Assembly (NCBI RefSeq): GCF_001942625.1
Contig: NZ_MLCL01000086.1
Coordinates: 62,001-126,000, forward strand
DNA: 64,000 nt
Source of the DNA: Mycobacterium syngnathidarum
Lineage (GTDB): Bacteria; Actinomycetota; Actinomycetes; Mycobacteriales; Mycobacteriaceae
Reading direction: 5' to 3'
Shown here: one piece after another, positions 50,415 through 58,260 of the stretch
Position numbering within the stretch: position 1 is the first letter of the stretch
How the letters are laid out: each line of letters opens with the position of its first letter
Program-made: the position numbers and the translations under genes
Notes under the pieces: generated by a model
Databases searched by the model: none
The model's input: only the letters and a program-made list of their open reading frames with translations
Told to the model about the DNA's origin: nothing

Positions 50415-50500
50415 GACATCACTTTGAGGCAGCCAACCTGGCGGCGGCGAAACGATTTCGCCATCTGGGGATGAACCGCGTTGTGTGGACAAACCGGCCC

Positions 50501-50560
50501 CTGCCGAGCGTGCACACAGATCGCGATTTCACGCGATTTCGCGATCTGAGCGCACGGTCG
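50501..50560. repeat. 60-bp hairpin repeat, copy 2
   Basis: Direct, perfect repeat of 49517-49576, 984 bp away. It abuts the stop codon of the P450 gene (50561-50563) and so also sits at a 3' gene end, where its hairpin could terminate transcription. Confidence 0.95.
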
Positions 50561-51748
50561 CTAGACGAATGTCGGCATCGCGGCCCATCCCCGCACCGCG
50601 GCGGTTTCCGACGGTTTGGCGTTGGCCCAGTCGACCTGCCACTCCGGGAAGCGTTTGAGGATCTCCTCCAGGGCAATGCGGCCTTCCAGCCGGGCCAGTG
50701 CGTTGCCCATGCAGAAATGTGTTCCCGCGCCGAAAGTCATGTGGGACTTCTGTTCCCGGTGGATGTCGAAGACGTCCCCGTCGGGGGCGAACCGGCGGTG
50801 GTCGCGGTTGGCCGCACCGACGAGCATCAGCATCGCTGAGCCCGCCGGAACCGTCTGGCCGTAGTACTCGACGTCGCGGGTGACGTAGCGGGCGATCTGC
50901 AGGGCCGGTGGCTCCCAGCGCAAGATCTCCTCGATGGCCTGGGGTATCAGAGCTGGGTTCTGCACCAGCTCGCGGCGTTGGTCCGGGTAGTCGGCCAGGG
51001 TCTTGCCGGCCCAGCCGATCAGCCGGGTGGTGGTCTCGGAACCGGCGGTGGCGATGACCGTCAAATACAGCAGCAGCTCGTCGCGGCGCAGCGTGCGTAC
51101 GGTGCCGGTCTCGTCGGTGAACTCGGCGTTGAGCAGGTCGGTCATGATGTCGTCGGACGGGTGCTGGGTGCGCCAGTCGATGAACTCGGCGAACACCTCA
51201 CCGGTCGCCAGGGCGTCGACCGTCTGCCCTTGCAGGGTCTGTTCGCCGTGATCGGTGATAGCCCGCTGGCGTTCCTCGGGGATACCCAGCAGCATGCCGA
51301 TCACTCGCATCGGCATCTGCTCGCCGAGGTCATTGACGAAGTCGAAGCGGTCGTTGCCGACCAGCGGGTCCAGGCAGCGTGCGGTGAACTCGCGGATCTG
51401 CGGCTCCAGGGCCAGCACCTTGCGCGGGGTGAACACCCGGGACAGCAGGTTGCGGTGGATGTTGTGGATCGGCGGATCCTCGAAGATCAGGGTTCCGGGC
51501 GGAATCTCCATGCCGGACTTGATGATCTCGAGCAGGGCGCCGCGTCCCGAGATGAACGTGTCGTGATCGATGACGGCCTTGTTGACGTCGTCGTAGCGGC
51601 TCAGCGCGTAGAAGTCGTGCTGCTCGTTGTAATACAGCGGGGCTTCTTCCCTGATTCGGGCGAACACCGAAAAGGGATCCATGTTGAGCTCGACGCTGTA
51701 CGGGTCGTAGTACAGGTCTGGTTCGGCTGGCGCCGTGGGCACTGTCAT
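50561..51748 (-). CDS. Cytochrome P450
   Basis: 395 residues. The I-helix is VIATAGSETTTRLIG, the K-helix ExxR EEILRWEP, and the heme loop FGAGTHFCMG with C346. No ferredoxin gene is adjacent, unlike the three other P450s here. It resembles the P450 at 60233 in its N-terminus (DPFSVFARIREEAPLYYNEQ). A terpenoid- or fatty-acid-type substrate would be usual for such actinobacterial P450s, but nothing here decides it. Its control region is shared with the divergent NTF2-fold gene. Confidence 0.93.
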   Translation of the reverse strand: MTVPTAPAEPDLYYDPYSVELNMDPFSVFARIREEAPLYYNEQHDFYALSRYDDVNKAVIDHDTFISGRGALLEIIKSGMEIPPGTLIFEDPPIHNIHRNLLSRVFTPRKVLALEPQIREFTARCLDPLVGNDRFDFVNDLGEQMPMRVIGMLLGIPEERQRAITDHGEQTLQGQTVDALATGEVFAEFIDWRTQHPSDDIMTDLLNAEFTDETGTVRTLRRDELLLYLTVIATAGSETTTRLIGWAGKTLADYPDQRRELVQNPALIPQAIEEILRWEPPALQIARYVTRDVEYYGQTVPAGSAMLMLVGAANRDHRRFAPDGDVFDIHREQKSHMTFGAGTHFCMGNALARLEGRIALEEILKRFPEWQVDWANAKPSETAAVRGWAAMPTFV

Positions 51749-51842
51749 GAGGCCTCCATCGGGGTAGCGGGAGTGCTGCAGCGGGCTGGGTTCAGCTGGG
51801 CTCAGTAGTCCTGGGCACTTGCTTAGCAGGATCAGACCATCA

Positions 51843-51866
51843 TTACAGTTGATAGTTAAAGTGTAA
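51843..51866. promoter_or_regulatory. Inverted repeat in the P450/NTF2-gene divergent gap
   Basis: TTACAGTT (51843-51850) and AAGTGTAA (51859-51866) match at 7 of 8 positions. AT-rich patch in a GC-rich genome, 31 bp before the ATG at 51898. A candidate operator for an unidentified regulator. Confidence 0.45.
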
Positions 51867-51897
51867 ATAAGTGTCGCTATGGGCCGAGGAGAATCCG

Positions 51898-52251
51898 ATG
51901 ACCGCTGAGGAGATCGTGCGCGCCGAGATCGCCGCGTGGGGGAGCAACGACGTCGACGAGGTGATGAGTCACTTCGCCGAAGACGCCACCTTCGACATCG
52001 GGCCCGACTGGCCGAAGCTCTCCGGGCGCGACGCGATCCACGAGATGATGAAGGCGTTCTTCGCCGGCGGCAAATGTGTCGACCTTGAGATCCGGCACCT
52101 CGCGGTAGACGGGGAGGTCGTGTTGATGGAACGCCGCGATCACTGGGTCGTCGACGGCAAGCAGATGAGCTGGCCGGTCATGGGCGCTTACGAGGTGCGT
52201 GATGAGAAGATCACGGCTTGGCGGGAGTACTTCTATCCGCCGAAGGAGTGA
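51898..52251 (+). CDS. NTF2-fold protein (limonene-epoxide-hydrolase/SnoaL-like)
   Basis: 117 residues from ATG 51898, with GAGGAG 8 bp upstream. VMSHFAEDATFDIGPDW, LMERRDHWVVDGK and YEVRDEKITAWREYFYPP have the pattern of limonene-1,2-epoxide hydrolases. The Arg-Asp pair of the catalytic triad is present (RRD), but the last Asp is Glu (WREYF), so epoxide hydrolase activity is uncertain. It is divergent from a P450 that could form an epoxide. Its 3' end overlaps the end of the convergent oxidoreductase gene by 41 bp. Confidence 0.85.
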   Translation: MTAEEIVRAEIAAWGSNDVDEVMSHFAEDATFDIGPDWPKLSGRDAIHEMMKAFFAGGKCVDLEIRHLAVDGEVVLMERRDHWVVDGKQMSWPVMGAYEVRDEKITAWREYFYPPKE

Positions 52252-53209
52252 GCTCGATCACGACCTTGCCCACAGCGCGTCCTTCAGCGACCCGTCGCAG
52301 TGCGGTCGACACCTGATCCAGTGGATAGACCGCACCGACGTGTGGCTGGACGGCGCCAGTGGCCAACATGTCCCGCAATTCGGCTTCGTTGCGGGTGAAC
52401 TCGTCCGGGTCGATGTCCTGGAACTGAAAGCCCGACACGTGAATTCCCTTGACCAGAACCAGGTTCAGTGGGATGCGGGGGATCACGCCCGACGCGTAGC
52501 CGATCGTCACGAACCGGCCGCCGCGACGCAATGACCGCAGGGAAGGCTCCGACAGATCCCCGCCGACCGGATCGAGGACCGCATGCGCACCGTCGGGTAG
52601 CGCCTCGCGCAGGGCGGTGCGCAAGTCTCCGCGCTTGTGAGTGATCAGTGAGGCTGCGCCGTATTGTGCTGCAGTGGAGAGTTTTTCGTCCGAGGACGCC
52701 ACCGCGGTGACCCGCGCGCCGAGCGCTACCGCGAGCTGCACGGCCGCCAGGCCCACGCCTCCGCCGGCTCCCAGCACGATCACGTCGTCGCCGGGTTGGA
52801 TGCGGGCCACCGACCGCAACGTGTGATAGGCGGTGCGATGAGCCACCCCGAATGCCGCCGCCGTGCGATCGTCCACACCGTCGGGAATCCGGGCCAGCCC
52901 CGCCGTCGGCACACACACCTGCTCGGCGAACGCGCCGAACAATCCGGTGCCGGTTACCCGGTCGCCGACGGCGAAACCGTCGGCGTCAGCTGCGATCTCG
53001 GTGACCATCCCGGCGAACTCACTGCCCGGCACGAACGGAACCGGCACGTGGATCTGGTACTTGTCGGCGACCAAAAGCACATCGGGGAAGTTCACCGCGG
53101 CCGCACCGACCTGTACCCGTACCTGGCCGGATTCCAGCGGTGGTTCGGGGACATCTTCGAGGCGAACCACATCCGGAGATCCGTAGGCCGGGCAGACCGC
53201 GGCCTTCAC
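52211..53209 (-). CDS. Quinone oxidoreductase-like MDR family protein
   Basis: 332 residues. KAAVCPAYGSPDVVRLEDVP at the N-terminus, VPFVPGSEFAGMVTEI, and the NAD(P) loop VIVLGAGGGVGLAAVQLA identify a zinc-independent medium-chain dehydrogenase of the quinone oxidoreductase/enoyl reductase branch (catalytic zinc ligands absent). It probably reduces an enone or enoyl-CoA. It overlaps the kinase-like gene by 4 bp and is the last gene of the minus-strand operon that starts at 56216. Confidence 0.91.
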   Translation of the reverse strand: MKAAVCPAYGSPDVVRLEDVPEPPLESGQVRVQVGAAAVNFPDVLLVADKYQIHVPVPFVPGSEFAGMVTEIAADADGFAVGDRVTGTGLFGAFAEQVCVPTAGLARIPDGVDDRTAAAFGVAHRTAYHTLRSVARIQPGDDVIVLGAGGGVGLAAVQLAVALGARVTAVASSDEKLSTAAQYGAASLITHKRGDLRTALREALPDGAHAVLDPVGGDLSEPSLRSLRRGGRFVTIGYASGVIPRIPLNLVLVKGIHVSGFQFQDIDPDEFTRNEAELRDMLATGAVQPHVGAVYPLDQVSTALRRVAEGRAVGKVVIELTPSADRSTPAKP

Positions 53210-54231
53210 CGGTAATCGGTGGATTCGGCGAGTTCGGCGGCAGATCGCATCAGTTCGGTGACCACCGGTCCGAAGGCCAGCAGTTTCTCGTCGTCACCGG
53301 CCCGTTGAAAGCCCTGTTCCAGGACGATCGCCAGCTTCCACTTGGCCAGCACCAGGTAGTAGTCCAGATCATCGACCTGGCGGCCGGACACTGTCGCGTA
53401 GTGCGCGACGACGTCGTCACGCGAGGGCATCCCGCGCATGTCGACGTAACCCATTTCCGAGGGCTCCGGGTGGTCCGTATCCGAAGGCCAGCTCTGCACC
53501 ATCCACGCCAGGTCCAGCTTCGGGTCACCGACGGTGCCCATCTCCCAGTCCACGATCGCGGCCATCGTGGCCGGGGCGCCGTGGCGGTACATGACATTGG
53601 CGAACTGGTAGTCCCCGTGCATCAGACCGGGGAGGAAGTCGAGTGGCTTGCGGGCGCGCAGCCAGTCGGTGGCCACCTCGAGCCCGGGCAGATCACGATT
53701 CTTGATCCGGTCGAGGAAGCCGATCCACCGGTCGACCTGACGTTCGTGGAAGCCTTCGGGCCGACCGAGATCAGCCAGGCCCTTCGCTTGCCAATCCACC
53801 TTCGACAGCAGCGCAATGCCCTCGGCCAGTTGGTAACTCAGGCCAGGCCGGGTGCTCAGATCGCTGTTGAACGGCTCGGGCCAGCGGCCGTGGGTGTCCA
53901 TCGGCGACCAGCCGTCGACGAATCCCATGAGGTAGAACGGCCGGCCAAGCACGTCCGGATCGGCGCAAACACCGACCGCGGCGGTGTGCGGAACATCCGT
54001 GCCGTCGAGTGCCTCGATGATGCGCCACTCCCGCAGGATGCCCTTGTCCCGGTCCGGCGGGGCGCCGGCCGGTGGCATGCGTAGTACACAGGCGTGTTCG
54101 CCCCGGCGGATCTCGTAGATGACGTTCTGGGTCCCACCGGACAGGAAGCGGGCCTCAAGCGGCTCACCTTTGCCGGGCAGGGCGGTGTCGTCCATCCAAT
54201 CGGCAAGGCGCTCAGTGTCGATCTCGCTCAC
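53206..54231 (-). CDS. APH-family kinase, ACAD10/11-kinase (LvaA/FadE36) type
   Basis: 341 residues. SGGTQNVIYEIRRGEHACVL is the ATP-binding lobe, GLMHGDYQFANVMY the catalytic loop with HxDxxxxN, and IVDWEMGTVGDPKLDLAW the metal segment. This branch matches the kinase domain that is fused to an ACAD domain in human ACAD10/ACAD11 and the separate LvaA of pseudomonads, which phosphorylate 4-hydroxyacyl-CoAs. The gene overlaps an ACAD gene of the matching type (54228) by 4 bp, so it probably makes a 4-phosphoacyl-CoA that the ACAD converts to an enoyl-CoA (inference). Confidence 0.9.
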   Translation of the reverse strand: MSEIDTERLADWMDDTALPGKGEPLEARFLSGGTQNVIYEIRRGEHACVLRMPPAGAPPDRDKGILREWRIIEALDGTDVPHTAAVGVCADPDVLGRPFYLMGFVDGWSPMDTHGRWPEPFNSDLSTRPGLSYQLAEGIALLSKVDWQAKGLADLGRPEGFHERQVDRWIGFLDRIKNRDLPGLEVATDWLRARKPLDFLPGLMHGDYQFANVMYRHGAPATMAAIVDWEMGTVGDPKLDLAWMVQSWPSDTDHPEPSEMGYVDMRGMPSRDDVVAHYATVSGRQVDDLDYYLVLAKWKLAIVLEQGFQRAGDDEKLLAFGPVVTELMRSAAELAESTDYR

Positions 54232-55535
54232 AAGTTGCCCACCTCGGCCTCCAGGAATTCGGCGAACTTGGCCTTCGCGGCCTCACGCTTGCGCGGGATC
54301 CACTCGGTGGGCCAGGTGTCGGTGGTCGGCTGGTAGTCGCGCAAGACCTGCCGGGCGACAGTGGTCTTGTGCACCTCGGTCGGTCCGTCGGCCAGGCCCA
54401 TGACCGCGGCACCGGTGACCATGCCCAGGAACGGCATCTCGTTGGTGACGCCCAGCGCACCGTGGACCTGCATTGCGCGCCAGGCGATGTCGTGCAGCAC
54501 GGTGGGCATCGCGACCTTGACCGCGGCGATGTCCTTACGGACCTTCTTGTAGTCGTTGTACTTGTCGATCTCCCACGCGGTGTAGAGCACCATCAGCCGG
54601 AACTGCAGTAGCTGGGCATACGAATCGGCGATGTAACCCTGGACGAACTGCTTGTCGGACAGCCGGCTGCCCTGGGTCTCCCGGCTCAAGGCGCGTTCGC
54701 ACATCATGTCCAGCGCCTTCTGCGCCAGGCCGATCGTGCGCATGGCATGGTGAATCCGTCCGCCGCCCAACCGGGTCTGGGCGATCACGAAAGCCTGCCC
54801 CTCGCCGCCCAGGAGGGCCTCGGCCGGCACCCGGACATTGTCGTAGTGGATCAAGGCATGGCTGCCGTGGTCGTCCGCTTCGCCGTACAGCCCGACATTG
54901 CGGACGATCTTGACGCCGGGAGTGTCGGTGGGCACCAGGAACATCGACATGCCCTGATAGGCGCTGACTTCGGGGTTGGTGACCACCATGACGATCAGAA
55001 AGGACGCGGTCGCGGCGTTGGAGGAGAAGAACTTCCAGCCATTAATGATCCAGCTCGACCCATCCGCATCCCTTACCGCGCTCGTGGTGAACAGGGTGGG
55101 GTCCGCGCCGGCATGCGGTTCGGTCATGGAGTAGCAGGAGAACAGCTCACCTTCGAGCAGCGGATGCAGATAGCGCTTCTTCTGTTCCTCGGTGCCGTAA
55201 TGCGCGATGATCTCGGCGTTTCCGGTATCGGGGGCCTGACAGCCGAACACGATCGGAGCCCACTGCGAGCGGCCCAGGATCTCGTTGAGCAGCGCCAACT
55301 TCAGCTGCCCGTATCCTTGCCCGCCCAATTCTGGACCGAGATGTGTTGCCCACAATCCCTTTTCACGCACCTGCTCCTTGAGTGGGGCGATCGCCTCGCG
55401 GCGCTTGCCCTCCAGCTGGGTGAATTGCAGATGCGGCCAGGCCAGGTCGAGCGGTTCGACCTGTTCGGTCACGAATTCGTCGGCCCAGTCCAGTAGTTCC
55501 TGATACTGCGGGTCGGTCTCGAAATCCCACGCCAT
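54228..55535 (-). CDS. Acyl-CoA dehydrogenase, ACAD10/11 (LvaC) type
   Basis: 435 residues, longer than ordinary FadE proteins. CYSMTEPHAGADPTLFTTSA is the substrate loop, WIINGWKFFSSNAATASF follows, and the tail MGLADGPTEVHKTTVARQVL has Asp at the place of the EGT glutamate, as in ACAD10/ACAD11. In those systems the ACAD domain removes phosphate from a 4-phosphoacyl-CoA, giving an enoyl-CoA and letting 4-hydroxy acids enter beta-oxidation. Operon order TetR-ACAD-kinase-quinone oxidoreductase with 4-bp overlaps supports a joint function. Confidence 0.92.
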   Translation of the reverse strand: MAWDFETDPQYQELLDWADEFVTEQVEPLDLAWPHLQFTQLEGKRREAIAPLKEQVREKGLWATHLGPELGGQGYGQLKLALLNEILGRSQWAPIVFGCQAPDTGNAEIIAHYGTEEQKKRYLHPLLEGELFSCYSMTEPHAGADPTLFTTSAVRDADGSSWIINGWKFFSSNAATASFLIVMVVTNPEVSAYQGMSMFLVPTDTPGVKIVRNVGLYGEADDHGSHALIHYDNVRVPAEALLGGEGQAFVIAQTRLGGGRIHHAMRTIGLAQKALDMMCERALSRETQGSRLSDKQFVQGYIADSYAQLLQFRLMVLYTAWEIDKYNDYKKVRKDIAAVKVAMPTVLHDIAWRAMQVHGALGVTNEMPFLGMVTGAAVMGLADGPTEVHKTTVARQVLRDYQPTTDTWPTEWIPRKREAAKAKFAEFLEAEVGNL

Positions 55536-55550
55536 CGGGGGTCCTCCGAT

Positions 55551-56216
55551 CTAGTTGTTGGTGGAGTTGAAGCCGGTGATCATCGCACCGATGTCGCGTG
55601 CGACGACATCGGTGAACGTGCGGTTGCCGAAACTGCCTCCGGCCCAGTGCCGGACGCCCTCGCTGACCAGGATCTGCGCCAGCCGGGACAGGTGGTCGAC
55701 GTCGACGTGGGAACCGAGCTTGCCGTCAGCCTGGGCGCGGGCGAACAACTCGCCGAACATGTCGACGTCGTGCGTCTCCGCGGCGACGTTGCCGGCCAGG
55801 ATCCGGTGCTCGTGCCGGTACCCCTCGAGGATCGTCTCGACAATCAGTTCGGGTGGATTGCGCGCCATCGACCGCTCCAGGCTGCGCAGCGCCTCGGTGA
55901 TGACACCCATGACGTCGTAGTCGCCAACCAACAGCGATTTGACCCGCTTCTGCGCGAGCCGGGTCGAGGTCAGACCGACTTCGAACAGGACGTCTTCTTT
56001 GGCCGGGAAATAGAAATAGAAGAGGGCCCGCGATACTCCCGCGGCGCGGCAGATGTCGGCGACCGTGGTCTTGGCGTAGCCGTTCGTTCGCCAGAGCGCC
56101 ATTGCGGCTTGGACCAGGTCGCGCTTGGTCTGGTGGGAGCGGGCCCGCTGGAACGATGCCCGGCGTTGACTGCTGTCAGCAGTGTCAGCCGCGGTTCCCT
56201 TGGGCACGTCGGGCAC
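55551..56216 (-). CDS. TetR/AcrR-family transcriptional regulator
   Basis: 221 residues. The helix-turn-helix spans RDLVQAAMALWRTNGYAKTT to ALFYFYFPAKEDVLFEV. It heads the minus-strand ACAD-kinase-oxidoreductase operon; the next gene begins 15 bp after its stop. An inverted repeat at 56243-56265, 27 bp upstream of its start, is the likely operator. Ligand probably an acyl-CoA or acid of the 4-hydroxy acid route (inference). Confidence 0.92.
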   Translation of the reverse strand: MPDVPKGTAADTADSSQRRASFQRARSHQTKRDLVQAAMALWRTNGYAKTTVADICRAAGVSRALFYFYFPAKEDVLFEVGLTSTRLAQKRVKSLLVGDYDVMGVITEALRSLERSMARNPPELIVETILEGYRHEHRILAGNVAAETHDVDMFGELFARAQADGKLGSHVDVDHLSRLAQILVSEGVRHWAGGSFGNRTFTDVVARDIGAMITGFNSTNN

Positions 56217-56242
56217 TTTAGCAGCGGATATCCCAGTTTGAA

Positions 56243-56265
56243 ATAGTTGACGTTTGTCTAACTAT
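56243..56265. promoter_or_regulatory. Inverted repeat, likely operator of the TetR at 55551
   Basis: ATAGTTGAC (56243-56251), 4-bp centre, GTCTAACTAT (56256-56265): arms match with a single inserted base. The TTGAC/GTC core is typical of TetR-family sites. 27 bp upstream of the TetR start. Confidence 0.6.
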
Positions 56266-56334
56266 CTTGTTTCGACCGCGATGGCACACGGCCATCGGAC
56301 TCTGAACGTCGGCAGCCCGGGCAGATCGAGGGAT

Positions 56335-56349
56335 GAGAACCGTATTCTT
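56335..56349. promoter_or_regulatory. Imperfect operator box, distal, before P450 operon
   Basis: GAGAACCGTATTCTT fits GAGAAT-N3-ATTCTC with two mismatches. It lies 88 bp upstream of the box at 56423. Confidence 0.5.
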
Positions 56350-56422
56350 GCTGCTTATCCCTGATGATTGGGGACCGGCGTTGACGCAAAACCGGTGCTA
56401 TGGAAATCTACTATCCATAGAT

Positions 56423-56437
56423 GAGAGCCGCATTCTC
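56423..56437. promoter_or_regulatory. Imperfect operator box, proximal, before P450 operon
   Basis: GAGAGCCGCATTCTC has an intact right arm and two left-arm mismatches; 28 bp before the P450 ATG. With the copy at 56335 it suggests two-site binding. Confidence 0.55.
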
Positions 56438-56465
56438 ATACCTGCGGCTGGAACGGGAGCAGCTG

Positions 56466-57743
56466 ATGGCGATCGACCCAACCGGTATCGATTTTTTTCG
56501 CGATGAACGATTGGTCGACAATCCGTACCCATTTTTCGAGGCGCTGCGGAACAAGTGCCCGGTCACTCGCGAAGACCATTACAACGTCACCATGGTGACC
56601 GGCTGGGACGAAGCCGTGCAGGTGTACAACGACGAAGAGACCTTCTCGTCGTGCGTGTCGGTCACCGGACCGTTCCCCGGGTTCCCGGTACCCCTGGAGG
56701 GGCGCAGCACCGATGAGGTGACCGCGCTCATCGAGAAGCACCGCAACGATCTGCCGTTCAGCGATCAGCTGCCAACGCTCGATCCGCCGACCCACACCGA
56801 TCACCGCTCGCTGTTGATGCGGCTGATCACGCCCAAGCGCCTCAAAGAGAATGAGGACGCCATGTGGCAACTGGCCGACGAGGTCCTCGACAGCTACCTC
56901 GAACCGGGCCATGGCGAGTTCATCAAGGGTTTTGCCGGTCCGTTCACGCTCCTGGTGATCGCCGACCTGCTGGGCATTCCAGCCGAGGACCGCGAGACCT
57001 TCGTTCAGGGCATCAAGCAAAATTCCGGCGGCGGTGTCGGCAGTACCAGCAGCGAGTTGTCCCACAGCCCGCTGGAGTTCCTCTACGGGCAGTTCTCGGA
57101 CTACGTGACGGATCGTCGGGCCAATCCGCGCGGCGATGTGCTCACCGGCCTGTCCGAGGCCACGTTCCCGGACGGGAGCATCCCCGACGTCGGCGATGTC
57201 GCGCGGGTGGCGACAAATGTCTTCTCGGCCGGGCAGGAGACCACGGTGCGTCTGCTCAGCACCGCGTTGAAGGTCTTGGGTGAACAGCCCGAGATCCAGC
57301 GGCGCCTTCGCGCCGACCGCAGCCTCATCCCCAACTTCATCGAAGAAGCACTGCGCATCGAGAGCCCCGTCAAAGGGGATTTCCGGCTGTCGCGCTGCCC
57401 GGTGACCATCGGCGACACCGAGTTGAACGCCGGCACCACGGTGATGGTGCTCAACGGTGCCGCCAACCGTGATCCTCGGCGGTTCGAGGATCCCGACACC
57501 TTCGACCCGGCGCGCAAGAACGCCCGCCAGCACCTGGCTTTCGGCCGCGGCATCCACAGCTGCCCCGGTGCCCCGTTGGCACGCGCCGAGACCCGGGTCG
57601 GTATCGAGCGATTGCTGGACCGGACTACCAACATCCGCATCTCCGAGGCCAAGCACGGTTCGGACAGCGACCGCCGCTACAACTACATCCCCACTTTCAT
57701 CCTGCGTGGGCTGACCGAGCTGCATCTGGAGTTCGACAGCTGA
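56466..57743 (+). CDS. Cytochrome P450
   Basis: 425 residues from ATG 56466 (GGAGCAG upstream); a longer frame from 56421 would include the operator. I-helix FSAGQETTVRLLS, ExxR EEALRIES, and heme loop FGRGIHSCPG with C366. The next gene, a ferredoxin, starts in a TGATG overlap, so the two proteins are made together. The operon also has a DUF1330 gene and an F420-type oxidoreductase. Probably under the GAGAAT-box regulator. Confidence 0.94.
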   Translation: MAIDPTGIDFFRDERLVDNPYPFFEALRNKCPVTREDHYNVTMVTGWDEAVQVYNDEETFSSCVSVTGPFPGFPVPLEGRSTDEVTALIEKHRNDLPFSDQLPTLDPPTHTDHRSLLMRLITPKRLKENEDAMWQLADEVLDSYLEPGHGEFIKGFAGPFTLLVIADLLGIPAEDRETFVQGIKQNSGGGVGSTSSELSHSPLEFLYGQFSDYVTDRRANPRGDVLTGLSEATFPDGSIPDVGDVARVATNVFSAGQETTVRLLSTALKVLGEQPEIQRRLRADRSLIPNFIEEALRIESPVKGDFRLSRCPVTIGDTELNAGTTVMVLNGAANRDPRRFEDPDTFDPARKNARQHLAFGRGIHSCPGAPLARAETRVGIERLLDRTTNIRISEAKHGSDSDRRYNYIPTFILRGLTELHLEFDS

Positions 57744-57937
57744 TGCGGGTCAGGGTTGACGAGGACCGTTGTGCCGGCCATGGCATGTGCTTGACGTTGT
57801 GTCCCGAGGTCTTCGAGATGTCCGACGACGGCTGGGCGGTCGCCTCGCCTGAAGAGGTTCCTGCCGGTTTGGAAGACGCGGCACGCGAAGCGGTACAGAA
57901 CTGCCCGGAACGGGCGATCAGTGAGATCGACAACTAG
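57743..57937 (+). CDS. Single-cluster ferredoxin with His at the variable position
   Basis: 64 residues. Ligand cysteines C10, C16 and C54 (NCP); the residue at the variable cluster position is H13 (CAGHGMC), and an additional C20 follows (CLTLCP). Mycobacterial P450 ferredoxins are known to vary at this site, with His, Asn, Ser or others, which changes cluster type and potential. Translationally coupled to the P450 upstream, its evident electron acceptor. Confidence 0.93.
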   Translation: MRVRVDEDRCAGHGMCLTLCPEVFEMSDDGWAVASPEEVPAGLEDAAREAVQNCPERAISEIDN

Positions 57938-57952
57938 AGAAAGAGATTCGTC

Positions 57953-58249
57953 ATGGCATCTGCCAAGGGCTACGTCATCATCACCGAGGACATCAAAGAC
58001 CCGGCCGGCATGGGGGAGTACGCCAAGCTGGCGTCGAAGGCGATGGGCGGCGCCACCATCGTGGCCGTGGACCAGAAGCCCGAGGTGATCGAAGGTAGCT
58101 GGCACGGAACGCAAACCGTGGTGCTGGAATTCGAGTCGGTTGACGCCGCACGCGAGTGGTACTACTCCGATGCGTACCAGGCAGCCGCGAAGGTCCGGCA
58201 GGGAGCTGCCGAGTGCAACGGAGTCATCCTGTCCGGTTTCCCCGCCTGA
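57953..58249 (+). CDS. DUF1330-family small protein
   Basis: 98 residues. GYVIITEDIKDPAGMGEYAK, VEVIEGSWHGTQ-like middle and VDAAREWYYSDAYQAAAKVR are the ferredoxin-like alpha/beta fold of DUF1330. Function unknown for the family; dimeric alpha-beta barrels of this kind often bind or isomerise small catabolic intermediates. It lies between the ferredoxin and the LLM genes of a P450 operon. Confidence 0.9.
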   Translation: MASAKGYVIITEDIKDPAGMGEYAKLASKAMGGATIVAVDQKPEVIEGSWHGTQTVVLEFESVDAAREWYYSDAYQAAAKVRQGAAECNGVILSGFPA

Positions 58250-58260
58250 TCGGAGCCGCT

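Noticed and set aside
49517..50560. Two identical 60-bp repeats as a CRISPR remnant
   Set aside because: Only two copies 984 bp apart with a protein gene between them, each an extended hairpin; not CRISPR-like.
56436..57725. Minus-strand frame opposite the P450 at 56466
   Set aside because: Shadow frame; the P450 heme and I-helix motifs are on the plus strand.
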